Source of the DNA: Nitrososphaerales archaeon TH5888
GTDB taxonomy: Archaea; Thermoproteota; Nitrososphaeria; Nitrososphaerales; Nitrososphaeraceae
DNA: 6,551 nucleotides
Assembly: GCA_014523595.1 (NCBI GenBank)
Contig: JAATVN010000115.1
Coordinates: 1 to 6,551, forward strand
Direction: 5' to 3'
Shown: positions 1-6,105 of the stretch, one piece after another
How the letters are laid out: each line of letters opens with the position of its first letter
How positions within the stretch are numbered: position 1 is the first letter of the stretch
Program-made: the position numbers and the translations under genes
Notes under the pieces: generated by a model
Told to the model about the DNA's origin: nothing
Seen by the model: only the letters and a program-made list of their open reading frames with translations
Databases searched by the model: none

Positions 1-46
1 AATTGTCATATTCTTAGCTTAATCCTGTTTATCTGTATTTGAATAG

Positions 47-53
47 TATATTA
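47..53 (+). promoter_or_regulatory. Putative TATA box for the first small gene
   Basis: The sequence TATATTA lies 43 bases before the ATG at 90. With archaeal spacing of about 26 bases, transcription would begin near 75-77. That gives a leader of roughly 15-23 bases, which would include the GGAGG at 85-89. The call rests on sequence and spacing only; no clear BRE is seen. Confidence 0.4.
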
Positions 54-84
54 CCGTGTTGACTGACTTGATTGGCTTAAAAAT

Positions 85-89
85 GGAGG
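85..89 (+). promoter_or_regulatory. Shine-Dalgarno site that bears on the start of the first gene
   Basis: GGAGG sits directly against the ATG at 90, too close for normal initiation. It is 9 bases before an in-frame TTG at 99, which is a normal spacing. This favours TTG 99 as the real start, three codons inside the longest reading frame. The other starts in this window that carry a TATA-like box at leaderless distance lack such a site. Confidence 0.45.
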
Positions 90-485
90 ATGAAACTTTT
101 GACAAATAGCACTCTCATTCACAATCCTATAGTAAGCAACATCAAGAATTTGGTTCACGACTTGATAAATAAAAATAATAGATTTAGTTTCCTTCCAGAA
201 AAAGTAATTTACATGAACAATGGGATAGAATATTACTATATAGAAACTGAGGCCGCCGATGGTAGTAAGTTTATTATAAATGCCTACGGCTCTGAGGCCC
301 TGGAGTTGTTTGAAGAAGTTCACAGATGTGTAATATGTGGAAGAACGATTTGTGGAAGAAAAGAAAACACAAAACTGATCACATATCATGCGGGTGAAAA
401 AAGAAACTTGTTTGTTGAACCTGGCTGTATGAATCTATTAAAGAAATTTGAAATAGCTTATGGAAAAGAATTTTTTGATCGATAA
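90..485 (+). CDS. Hypothetical protein with a Cys-rich, possibly zinc-binding, C-terminal part
   Basis: I do not recognise a named family. The 131-residue frame has a polar, mixed helix/strand N-terminal half and a cysteine cluster in the C-terminal half: Cys80-x2-Cys83-Gly-Arg-x2-Cys88, then His100 and Cys113. CxxCG followed by a distant Cys or His resembles a zinc knuckle or ribbon, so metal binding is plausible but unproven. There is no signal peptide or membrane segment, so it is probably cytosolic. The start is uncertain. ATG 90 gives the longest frame, but GGAGG at 85-89 better serves TTG 99, which would give 128 residues. Its own TATA-like box lies at 47-53 and it is followed by a separate promoter-like element, so it is probably transcribed alone. 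A regulatory or nucleic-acid-binding role would be a guess from the cysteines only. Confidence 0.8.
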   Translation: MKLLTNSTLIHNPIVSNIKNLVHDLINKNNRFSFLPEKVIYMNNGIEYYYIETEAADGSKFIINAYGSEALELFEEVHRCVICGRTICGRKENTKLITYHAGEKRNLFVEPGCMNLLKKFEIAYGKEFFDR

Positions 486-520
486 TCTTTCCAGCTGGAC
501 ATCAAATTAGAGTCTCCACA

Positions 521-528
521 ATATTTAA
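521..528 (+). promoter_or_regulatory. Putative TATA box of the 61-residue gene
   Basis: ATATTTAA lies about 29 bases (centre to start) before the TTG at 554. That is the distance expected for an archaeal leaderless transcript beginning at or just before the start codon. No Shine-Dalgarno site precedes the TTG, which fits leaderless initiation. Confidence 0.45.
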
Positions 529-553
529 CACCAACCACGTACAAGAGTATTCA

Positions 554-739
554 TTGAGTAATCAGGATGTCACTGAATCTACAAAATCTTTGCTTACCCT
601 GCCAAATATCCAGTATCTAGTCCAAGGTCTGGATGTACTGTTAACAACAGATTTAGACGGTGATAATCGCACAAAGGTAATTCAATTGCGCGACGAATTA
701 CTATCTTACATTAACAGCATTTTCACCGATTACGAATAG
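554..739 (+). CDS. Small hypothetical protein (61 aa), TTG start
   Basis: This short acidic protein begins at TTG 554. The frame stays open upstream to a stop at 476-478 but holds no ATG, GTG or other TTG there, and no internal methionine, so TTG 554 is the only reasonable start. The predicted content is mostly helical: residues about 16-30 (LPNIQYLVQGLDVLL) and about 39-58 could form two amphipathic helices joined by a DLDGDNRT turn. There are no cysteines, no membrane segment and no recognised domain. The TATA-like box at 521-528, at leaderless spacing, supports real expression. I cannot assign a function. A small helical-hairpin protein that binds a partner is one possibility. A chance reading frame is less likely but not excluded. 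Confidence 0.6.
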   Translation: MSNQDVTESTKSLLTLPNIQYLVQGLDVLLTTDLDGDNRTKVIQLRDELLSYINSIFTDYE

Positions 740-801
740 AGAATAAATCTCCACCAGTGGAATTCCGATAGACTGAATAATCCATTTTTAGCATATTTTT
801 A

Positions 802-2157
802 ATGTTGGTACAATCTGCGCTTACAATAGCAGGTAGTGATTCTAGTGGCGGTGCTGGAATTCAAGCAGATATAAAAACAATGTCTGCTTTGGGAATATAT
901 TCATGTACGGTTATAACAGCGATAACTGCACAAAATACATCTAATGTAGATCATATCCTACCGCTCAGTGCTAGTATCATCAAAAAACAAATAGAGTCAG
1001 TATTATCCGATATTCGAATTGATGCAATAAAGATTGGAATGGTTTACAATAACGAAATAATTACTACCATAAGTGACCTCTTGGAAAAATCAAAAATCCC
1101 AATTGTGCTTGACCCAATAATCTCTGCTGGGACTGGAGCACAATTGCTTCAAAAGGAATTTCTTTCTGACTTTAAAAGGAAACTAGTACCAATTTGTGAT
1201 GTGGTTACCCCTAATATACATGAAGCAGAAAAGCTATCGGGAATCAAGATAAAAAATGAAAATGATATTGAAAAGACGGCCTTGAAAATACAAAAATTAG
1301 GTGCAAGAAATGTGGTAGTAAAAGGCGGTCATTTTAGAAATGACGATAAAACAATTATCGACACAATCTTAAATGAACATGGGAAATTTACTGTGGTTAG
1401 GAATCCAAGGATGAAAATAGTTGAAACACATGGAAGTGGTTGTAATTTTTCTGCCGCGGTAACAGCATTTATGGCAATGAAAATTCCTGTAGTTAAAGCG
1501 TGTCTTTTGGCAAACAAGTATGTTCATAATTCTATAGCTAATACTGTAAAAATCGGTAAGGGGATTCCAGTTAATAATCCCATTTCAACAATGTATGAAG
1601 AGTCCTGCAGATATAAGGTGATAGAAGAGTTAGCTAGAGCCGTTGACCAATTAATTAGCATAAGGAATTTTGCAGACCTGATTCCAGAAACTCAATCAAA
1701 TATTGTTTATGCAATACCCAATGCCAAAAGCATTGAAGATGTGGCCGGTGTAAATGGAAGGATTGTGAAAGCAGGAGATAGGAGTGTGCCAACTTCAAGT
1801 ATTAAATTCGGTGCCTCAAGACATGTAGCTTCCTCAATTCTTGAATACATGAAAACTAATCAACAGGTTAGATCAGCACTAAACATTAAAAATGATAAAA
1901 GAGTTCTGGACAAGTGCACCAAGCTTTTCAGAGTAGGTCACTATGAAAGAAAATTGGAACCAAAGGTCATCAAAGAAAAAGAGGGCAGGTCTATTTCATG
2001 GGGAGTCAACATAGCGTTGTCAAAGAATCCAGATGCAGATATCATATCTCATTCAGGGGACGTCGGTAAAGAACCAATGATAATAATCTTTGGATGTAGT
2101 CCGCAAGAAGTTGTAGATAAGGTTAAAAAAATACTCGACGATAAAAATTTTGAATAG
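802..2157 (+). CDS. thiDN: Bifunctional HMP/HMP-P kinase and ThiN-type thiamine phosphate synthase (ThiDN)
   Basis: A 451-residue cytosolic fusion that carries two steps of thiamine synthesis. Residues about 1-258 are ThiD, which phosphorylates hydroxymethylpyrimidine and then HMP-phosphate. Visible are TIAGSDSSGGAGIQADIKT at 8-26, the substrate-loop Gln44 in ITAQNT, KIGM at 77-80, and HGSGCNFSAA at 210-219 with the catalytic Cys214 and the GSGC anion hole. Residues about 265-447 are ThiN, the archaeal TMP synthase that replaces ThiE and joins HMP-PP to thiazole phosphate. Its motifs are DVAGVNGRI (313-321), FGASRH (336-341), RVGHYER (377-383) and HSGDVGKEP (417-425). From memory of mutagenesis on Pyrobaculum ThiDN, an Arg and a His spaced as R320 and H341 here are needed for activity; alignment would confirm this. 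Both halves look intact and full length. The ATG start matches the usual short ThiD N-terminus. Only a weak AT-rich box near 774-780 precedes it, with no Shine-Dalgarno site and no recognisable TPP riboswitch in the 62-base gap. Confidence 0.95.
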   Translation: MLVQSALTIAGSDSSGGAGIQADIKTMSALGIYSCTVITAITAQNTSNVDHILPLSASIIKKQIESVLSDIRIDAIKIGMVYNNEIITTISDLLEKSKIPIVLDPIISAGTGAQLLQKEFLSDFKRKLVPICDVVTPNIHEAEKLSGIKIKNENDIEKTALKIQKLGARNVVVKGGHFRNDDKTIIDTILNEHGKFTVVRNPRMKIVETHGSGCNFSAAVTAFMAMKIPVVKACLLANKYVHNSIANTVKIGKGIPVNNPISTMYEESCRYKVIEELARAVDQLISIRNFADLIPETQSNIVYAIPNAKSIEDVAGVNGRIVKAGDRSVPTSSIKFGASRHVASSILEYMKTNQQVRSALNIKNDKRVLDKCTKLFRVGHYERKLEPKVIKEKEGRSISWGVNIALSKNPDADIISHSGDVGKEPMIIIFGCSPQEVVDKVKKILDDKNFE

Positions 2158-2162
2158 TTTTT
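2158..2162 (+). terminator. Possible T-tract terminator after thiDN
   Basis: Five T residues follow the TAG stop directly, without a hairpin. Archaeal terminators are often simple U-tracts, but five is short and the area is AT-rich anyway. Confidence 0.25.
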
Positions 2163-2164
2163 AC

Positions 2165-2174
2165 TTATATTATA
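2165..2174 (+). promoter_or_regulatory. Putative TATA box of the nucleotidyltransferase pair
   Basis: TTATATTATA is centred about 28 bases before the ATG at 2198, the spacing of an archaeal promoter giving a leaderless mRNA. No Shine-Dalgarno site precedes that ATG. This suggests the two sugar-nucleotide genes are transcribed separately from thiDN. Confidence 0.5.
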
Positions 2175-2197
2175 GTTCAATTTAAGTATAATTTTAA

Positions 2198-2905
2198 ATG
2201 AAAGCGATAATTTTAGCTGGCGGTCTTGGAACCCGTCTTCAACCATACACTTTTTTCATTCCGAAACCAATGTTACCTCTTGGGAATAAACCACTATTAG
2301 AACACATTATTGAGTGGTTGAAGAGTGATGACAATAATATTGATCATATAATAATTTGTGTGAGTTATTTACATAGAACAATAGAAGACTATTTTGAAGA
2401 TGGTAGCAGACTTGGAATAAAGATAGAATATGCAAGGTCCGATAGACCTCTAGCAACTGCGGGGCAGCTATTGACAGCCAAGAGGTTTATTGATGATAGA
2501 TTTGTATGCGTATATGGAGATTCCATTTATGAGTTCTCACTCAGAGAAATGATAAATGAACATGACAGACTTAAAGCATTTACTTCAATGGCTCTATTAT
2601 CCTATAAAACAAGGCTAAAGTACGGTTTTATTGATATAAATGGAAACAATAGAGTTACTAGCTGGAATGAAAAGCCCGAAATAAAGGGATTGATAAACAT
2701 AGGCTGCTATGTGATGGAACCCGAATTTATTGACTTGATACCATCATCAAACGCCTATGGAATGGATGATGCCGTTCGAAAAGCATTGGATATGAAAAAG
2801 TTGGTGAATGGATTTAAAATAGAATCAGGGTTCATTGACATAGGTGATAAAAAATCATATCTTCAAACCTACAAAAAATATGTCGAGAGATTGGGAAAAA
2901 TCTAA
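2198..2905 (+). CDS. Sugar-1-phosphate nucleotidyltransferase (NDP-sugar pyrophosphorylase)
   Basis: This cytosolic enzyme transfers a nucleotide from an NTP to a sugar 1-phosphate, giving an NDP-sugar and pyrophosphate. It has the single Rossmann-like nucleotidyltransferase domain (PF00483 type). The signature KAIILAGGLGTRLQPYT fills residues 2-18, followed by KPMLPLGNKPLLEH at 23-36 with the phosphate-binding Lys23. Asp108 in VYGDS is the expected metal ligand. WNEKP at 156-160 contacts sugar, and FIDIGDKKSYL at 212-222 holds the second metal region. At 235 residues it is the short form, without a C-terminal acyltransferase or beta-helix domain. Sequence alone does not fix the substrate: glucose-1-P with dTTP/UTP, mannose-1-P with GTP, or GlcNAc-1-P with UTP are all possible. 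Its stop is 3 bases before the next gene, so the two form an operon. The start is clear because the signature begins at residue 2. Confidence 0.92.
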   Translation: MKAIILAGGLGTRLQPYTFFIPKPMLPLGNKPLLEHIIEWLKSDDNNIDHIIICVSYLHRTIEDYFEDGSRLGIKIEYARSDRPLATAGQLLTAKRFIDDRFVCVYGDSIYEFSLREMINEHDRLKAFTSMALLSYKTRLKYGFIDINGNNRVTSWNEKPEIKGLINIGCYVMEPEFIDLIPSSNAYGMDDAVRKALDMKKLVNGFKIESGFIDIGDKKSYLQTYKKYVERLGKI

Positions 2906-2908
2906 GTT

Positions 2909-4156
2909 ATGAGTATCGTTTTCTTTGAAGATACTAGTTGGAAAAATTTTGTACCTCTTAGTTATACAAGATCTTTGTTTGACCTTAAAATTGGCTCACT
3001 GACAACCTTTGAACATTTCAATAATAAATCATCGAAATTCCTTACTCGCCAATACCTAGAAAAGGTAACCAAGGAAAGACACCCAGATAATATAGTAAAT
3101 AAATTAGAATACAATGGGGATGACATATTCATTAATTCACTATTCATTCCTCTAAAGTCGTTCTTCAAAAAATGGAGTATGAAGAAGAAATTTCTGATAT
3201 CGTTTGGAGACAAGATACTAATGGGAAGAATCGACAAATCAGATTTTGAATATCTTTACGAATCGGTAGTTCATGACAAGAAAATCAATAGTAACAGAAT
3301 AAGCACAGAAATGACAGATATCAATGACGTAGATGAATGTGGTACTCTATACAGTTGGCCATGGGACTTTATCTTCCATATCAAGCAGATACTCACTTCT
3401 CAACTTAGACTCAAAAACAAAGTCCCTAATGGAATCAAAGTTATTGGTAATAATCCCGTATATGTGGACAAAACTTCAATAATTGGTGAGGGCACTATCC
3501 TTGATGCAAGCGATGGAGGAATCTATATTGGTCCTCAGTCCACAATTTATCAATCTTCAATCAATGGTCCAGTTCATGTTGGAGAATACAGTCAAGTAAG
3601 GCCGTATTCGATAGTCAGCAATTCATACATTGGTAACAATTGTCGTATAGCAGGAGAAATAGATTCTTCGATAATTCTGGATTATACCAACAAGTCTCAC
3701 CTTGGATATCTGGGTCACTGTTATGTAGGTGAATGGGTAAATATCGGGGCCAATACAGTCACCTCTGATCTCAAAATGACCTACGGGACAATTTCAATGA
3801 AAGTAGGTAACGAAAAAAAAGATACAAAGATAATTAAGTTAGGTTCTTTTTTTGGAGATATGTCTAAAACATCTATAGGCACAAATATTTATTGTGGAAT
3901 GAGAATTGGTGTCTCTTCACATATTTATGGAAATATTTTTAATGACGTTCCTTCCTATGTGATTTATGGCAAAGGTATCGGATCTGAAAATGCAGAAATG
4001 AATATTTCTTCATCAATTGAATTTCAAAAAAGGATGATGTCAAGAAGGAATGTCAATATGTCTTTAGAATATGAAACGATGATGAGAACACTTTTTGAAA
4101 TTACAAGCAGCGAAAGAAAAAAGTATGACGTACGCTCAAAAAGATTTACTATATGA
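2909..4156 (+). CDS. GlmU-like protein of the alternative (Bacteroidetes-type) family
   Basis: A 415-residue two-part protein. Residues 1 to about 165 match, from memory, the NTP_transf_4 type (PF13562): VFFEDTSWKNFVPLSYTRSL (4-23), FLTRQYL (44-50), INSLFIP (75-81) and YSWPWDFIF (148-156). It lacks the ordinary LAGGxGTR signature, as that family does. Residues about 175-355 are a left-handed beta-helix of imperfect hexapeptide repeats, with the family's NKSHLGYLGH (261-270), GEWVNIGANTVTSDLK (274-289) and GDMSKTSIGTN (316-326). The tail RMMSRRNVNMSLEYETMMR (375-393) also follows the family. In bacteria this architecture (TIGR03991-like) is annotated as GlcN-1-P acetyltransferase plus GlcNAc-1-P uridylyltransferase, making UDP-GlcNAc. 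Here it sits 3 bases after a stand-alone nucleotidyltransferase, so the two may share the pathway. It is predicted cytosolic and probably trimeric. Whether the N-terminal part is catalytic cannot be told from sequence. Confidence 0.85.
   Translation: MSIVFFEDTSWKNFVPLSYTRSLFDLKIGSLTTFEHFNNKSSKFLTRQYLEKVTKERHPDNIVNKLEYNGDDIFINSLFIPLKSFFKKWSMKKKFLISFGDKILMGRIDKSDFEYLYESVVHDKKINSNRISTEMTDINDVDECGTLYSWPWDFIFHIKQILTSQLRLKNKVPNGIKVIGNNPVYVDKTSIIGEGTILDASDGGIYIGPQSTIYQSSINGPVHVGEYSQVRPYSIVSNSYIGNNCRIAGEIDSSIILDYTNKSHLGYLGHCYVGEWVNIGANTVTSDLKMTYGTISMKVGNEKKDTKIIKLGSFFGDMSKTSIGTNIYCGMRIGVSSHIYGNIFNDVPSYVIYGKGIGSENAEMNISSSIEFQKRMMSRRNVNMSLEYETMMRTLFEITSSERKKYDVRSKRFTI
4117..4122 (-). terminator. Possible U-tract terminator of the minus-strand operon
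   Basis: On the minus strand this is a run of six T, about 40 bases past the stop of the epimerase homologue and inside the 3' end of the opposing GlmU-like gene. No hairpin is seen. The placement fits an archaeal U-tract terminator, but the evidence is weak. Confidence 0.3.
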
Positions 4157-4159
4157 TAG

Positions 4160-5626
4160 TTACATGTAATCTATAATTTGTTTCTCTTTCCAAAGGCCAA
4201 TTCTTTGATGTAACCACGGATAGAAATTTGCGTCACCATTCTCAAATTCCTTTTTCACTATTTTTACAATCTTCTTTGATACAGTCCCTGGTTGACCGTA
4301 AATCTTTCTTTTATTCTTGAGCTCAAGCCCGAGACCTTCTTTTCTGTTGAATGCCTCATCTATCAAGGTAGTTATCCATGAGGAATTTACTGGAGGAATT
4401 AGTATATTGCCACGAGCATCAAAAATGGTTTCTGGTCTGTCCGTATTTAGCCTAACGGTAAGTGATAAAACATTTGGAAAGTACAATAATTCTTCTTGCA
4501 TAGAGCCCGAATCTGTCATTTCCGCCCAACAATGTCCACTATCTAGAAATTCTATTACGTGAGAATATTCTTTCCATAATGGAGTAATAATAAATTTATC
4601 TGGATAATCTTTTGCCAGATTCAGTAGATTTTGTTCTAGATGATAAGATCTCAGAGCTGATTTCATTGCATTTAACATTATAAGAACTAATTTGTAATCC
4701 GTATTTTTAATCAAATATGATATACTCTTAATTATGGATGAAAATCTATGTTCTGTAAGATTTTCTCTTCTATGAATATCTAATCTAATCCATTCTCCTG
4801 TTTCTAGTTTTGGGTAAATATCAAACATGCTAGTTTTTGGTTTATTTTTTCTCTTGATCTCAATTGCGTCTACGACTGAATTGCCGACTACGTGAATAAA
4901 CTCTTCTGGATATCCTTCACGGACTAAATTGTCCTTGTTGAGTTGTGTTGGTGCAAAGAAAAATTGCGTTCCTGCAGAACATATCCAAGTGTCTATTTGC
5001 TCAGGAAATGGTTCTTCTCTTGCCAAGAACCACCCACCTTCAAATTGTGAATCTACAAATTTTTCAACACTGGATTTTGTTGGATCCTCATTAACCTTAA
5101 GGTACTTTATTGATTCAGGGCTCATGGACCGTAGTCCTGCCTCATTTTGGGCTACTTTTTGACCCATTCCAAAGACCCATGCTAGTGGGGCGATCCCTGC
5201 AACTAGGGTATCGCCGTGAACTATTGGTAACAGTTGCGAGAAATTTCCAAAGTTCTTTTTCAAATACCTACCAAACGAGCCAAATTTTAGAATTAATTCG
5301 CTTGCTTTTTCCATCAAGTCTCCTCTAATTTGAAGATTACAGGCAATATGATCCTGTAATTCAAATTCTTGAATACCAAATCCAAGCAGATCGTCAAAGT
5401 GCTGCCCAGTATCTATTACAAACGCCGGTAATTTTTGTTGTAATGCTTCTATCATCACAGGTGCCTGTTTATAAAAATCAGGCTTTGTTCCAATCACAAC
5501 TGAAAGTACAGGGCTATTCAAATCATTTGAAAGCTTGTAGCTGTCATTTAGAACATTATGAAAAATCTCAATTGGAAGAATTTTCCTTTTAAAATAAATA
5601 TTTCGTATTGGTAACTTTTCACTCAA
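4160..5626 (-). CDS. wecB: Divergent UDP-N-acetylglucosamine 2-epimerase (WecB family)
   Basis: It resembles the non-hydrolysing UDP-GlcNAc 2-epimerases (GT-B fold) that make UDP-ManNAc. Family motifs in order: VIGTKPDFYKQAPV (44-57), DTGQHFDDLL (72-81), IVHGDT (135-140), NEAGLR (161-166), PFPEQID (206-212), FFAPTQLNKDNLVREG (223-238), VVGNSVVDA (246-254), DIHRREN (283-289), TDSGSMQEEL (371-380), DRPET (396-400). Residues D139, E162, E209 and H285 line up with the E. coli catalytic Asp95, Glu117, Glu131 and His213. At 488 residues it exceeds the usual 360-390. There are about 38 extra N-terminal residues and an insertion at about 167-205. HVEAGLR has become QNEAGLR, PEE has become PEQ and SDSGG has become TDSGS, so a related UDP-sugar substrate is possible. 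The start is TTG, supported by GGAGAGG 7 bases upstream. It overlaps the preceding membrane-protein gene by 4 bases. Confidence 0.88.
   Translation of the reverse strand: MSEKLPIRNIYFKRKILPIEIFHNVLNDSYKLSNDLNSPVLSVVIGTKPDFYKQAPVMIEALQQKLPAFVIDTGQHFDDLLGFGIQEFELQDHIACNLQIRGDLMEKASELILKFGSFGRYLKKNFGNFSQLLPIVHGDTLVAGIAPLAWVFGMGQKVAQNEAGLRSMSPESIKYLKVNEDPTKSSVEKFVDSQFEGGWFLAREEPFPEQIDTWICSAGTQFFFAPTQLNKDNLVREGYPEEFIHVVGNSVVDAIEIKRKNKPKTSMFDIYPKLETGEWIRLDIHRRENLTEHRFSSIIKSISYLIKNTDYKLVLIMLNAMKSALRSYHLEQNLLNLAKDYPDKFIITPLWKEYSHVIEFLDSGHCWAEMTDSGSMQEELLYFPNVLSLTVRLNTDRPETIFDARGNILIPPVNSSWITTLIDEAFNRKEGLGLELKNKRKIYGQPGTVSKKIVKIVKKEFENGDANFYPWLHQRIGLWKEKQIIDYM
4177..4191 (+). terminator. Possible pyrimidine-rich terminator after the GlmU-like gene
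   Basis: A pyrimidine-rich stretch with T triplets lies about 20 bases past the plus-strand stop, inside the 3' end of the opposing epimerase gene. It could end the plus-strand operon. There is no hairpin and the T runs are short. Confidence 0.22.
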
Positions 5627-6072
5627 AAGCTTTCCTCTCCAATGGGTCGCTTTATTTTTCCTTCTCTCATAAAAACAATAATTCCGATTACGACAATTCC
5701 AATTCCAGCTGCCAATAACGCGTATGTAAGCGGATGGATTCCAGGAACGAAGAGTATTTGTGGTATTTTTGAGATCATATCCTGAACTAGAATATTACCA
5801 ATTATTAGAACAATACCTGATATACAAAGGATAATTCCAATTTTCCTTGATCCATAGTTTTTAATCAGTCCATAGGTAATTCCAGCCAATATTATCCCAG
5901 GTCCTGCAGATATCGACACTATCTGAATTAGAACTCCTTCTGGTTGAACTACGACATCGGGGCCTTGGGATTGTGGTCCAATTAGAAAAGAAATAAACGA
6001 ATACATGAGAAGTACGAACATTACAATTAATCCTAAACTGGCTAAAGATACTGAAGTTTCGAGACTTATCAT
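5623..6072 (-). CDS. Four-helix integral membrane protein of unknown function
   Basis: I do not recognise the family. The 149-residue protein has four strongly hydrophobic segments at about 9-31, 47-70, 78-96 and 114-135, predicted to span the cytoplasmic membrane. An extra-membrane loop at about 32-46 (GPQSQGPDVVVQPEG) and a short loop at 97-113 should lie on one side. The KNYGSRK loop (71-77) and the basic tail (REGKIKR at 136-142) should lie on the cytoplasmic side by the positive-inside rule, with both termini inside. No catalytic motif is visible. Its ATG is 33 bases after the galT stop, and its TGA overlaps the TTG of the epimerase gene as TTGA, which implies translational coupling. No Shine-Dalgarno site is seen; an AT-rich stretch near 6100-6108 might be a weak TATA box. 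A role in envelope or sugar metabolism is suggested by context alone. Confidence 0.85.
   Translation of the reverse strand: MISLETSVSLASLGLIVMFVLLMYSFISFLIGPQSQGPDVVVQPEGVLIQIVSISAGPGIILAGITYGLIKNYGSRKIGIILCISGIVLIIGNILVQDMISKIPQILFVPGIHPLTYALLAAGIGIVVIGIIVFMREGKIKRPIGEESF
5634..5640 (-). promoter_or_regulatory. Shine-Dalgarno site fixing the TTG start of the epimerase homologue
   Basis: On the minus strand GGAGAGG lies 7 bases before TTG (5626-5624), inside the end of the membrane-protein gene. The spacing is good, and the next in-frame methionine comes at residue 58, past the first conserved motif. The non-standard TTG start is therefore well supported. Confidence 0.6.
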
Positions 6073-6105
6073 TATATATCGATTTGAATAAATCTAGTAT
6101 TATTA

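Noticed and set aside
83..109. Eight-codon reading frame (MEDETFDK) starting at ATG 83
   Set aside because: Its ATG overlaps the GGAGG site and has no ribosome site of its own at a proper distance. It is too short to support as a gene.
51..389. 112-codon minus-strand frame opposite the first small gene
   Set aside because: The composition is low-quality (rich in Phe, Tyr, Ser and Ile, typical of antisense of AT-rich coding DNA) and no promoter or ribosome site is seen. The plus-strand frame has a coherent Cys motif and regulatory sites.
739..752. Small inverted repeat GAGA-AATAA-TCTC after the 61-residue gene
   Set aside because: A four-base stem is too weak for a terminator or structured RNA; it is expected by chance.
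740..801. Possible TPP riboswitch before thiDN
   Set aside because: The gap is only 62 bases and shows none of the conserved THI-box pieces (such as CUGAGA).
2962..3237. 91-codon minus-strand frame inside the GlmU-like gene
   Set aside because: It lies wholly opposite a region of family-conserved plus-strand motifs and has no recognisable domain.
4317..5328. Plus-strand open frames of 70-80 codons at 4317-4562, 4929-5162 and 5110-5328
   Set aside because: All lie opposite the well-supported epimerase homologue and have no family motifs; they are antisense shadows.
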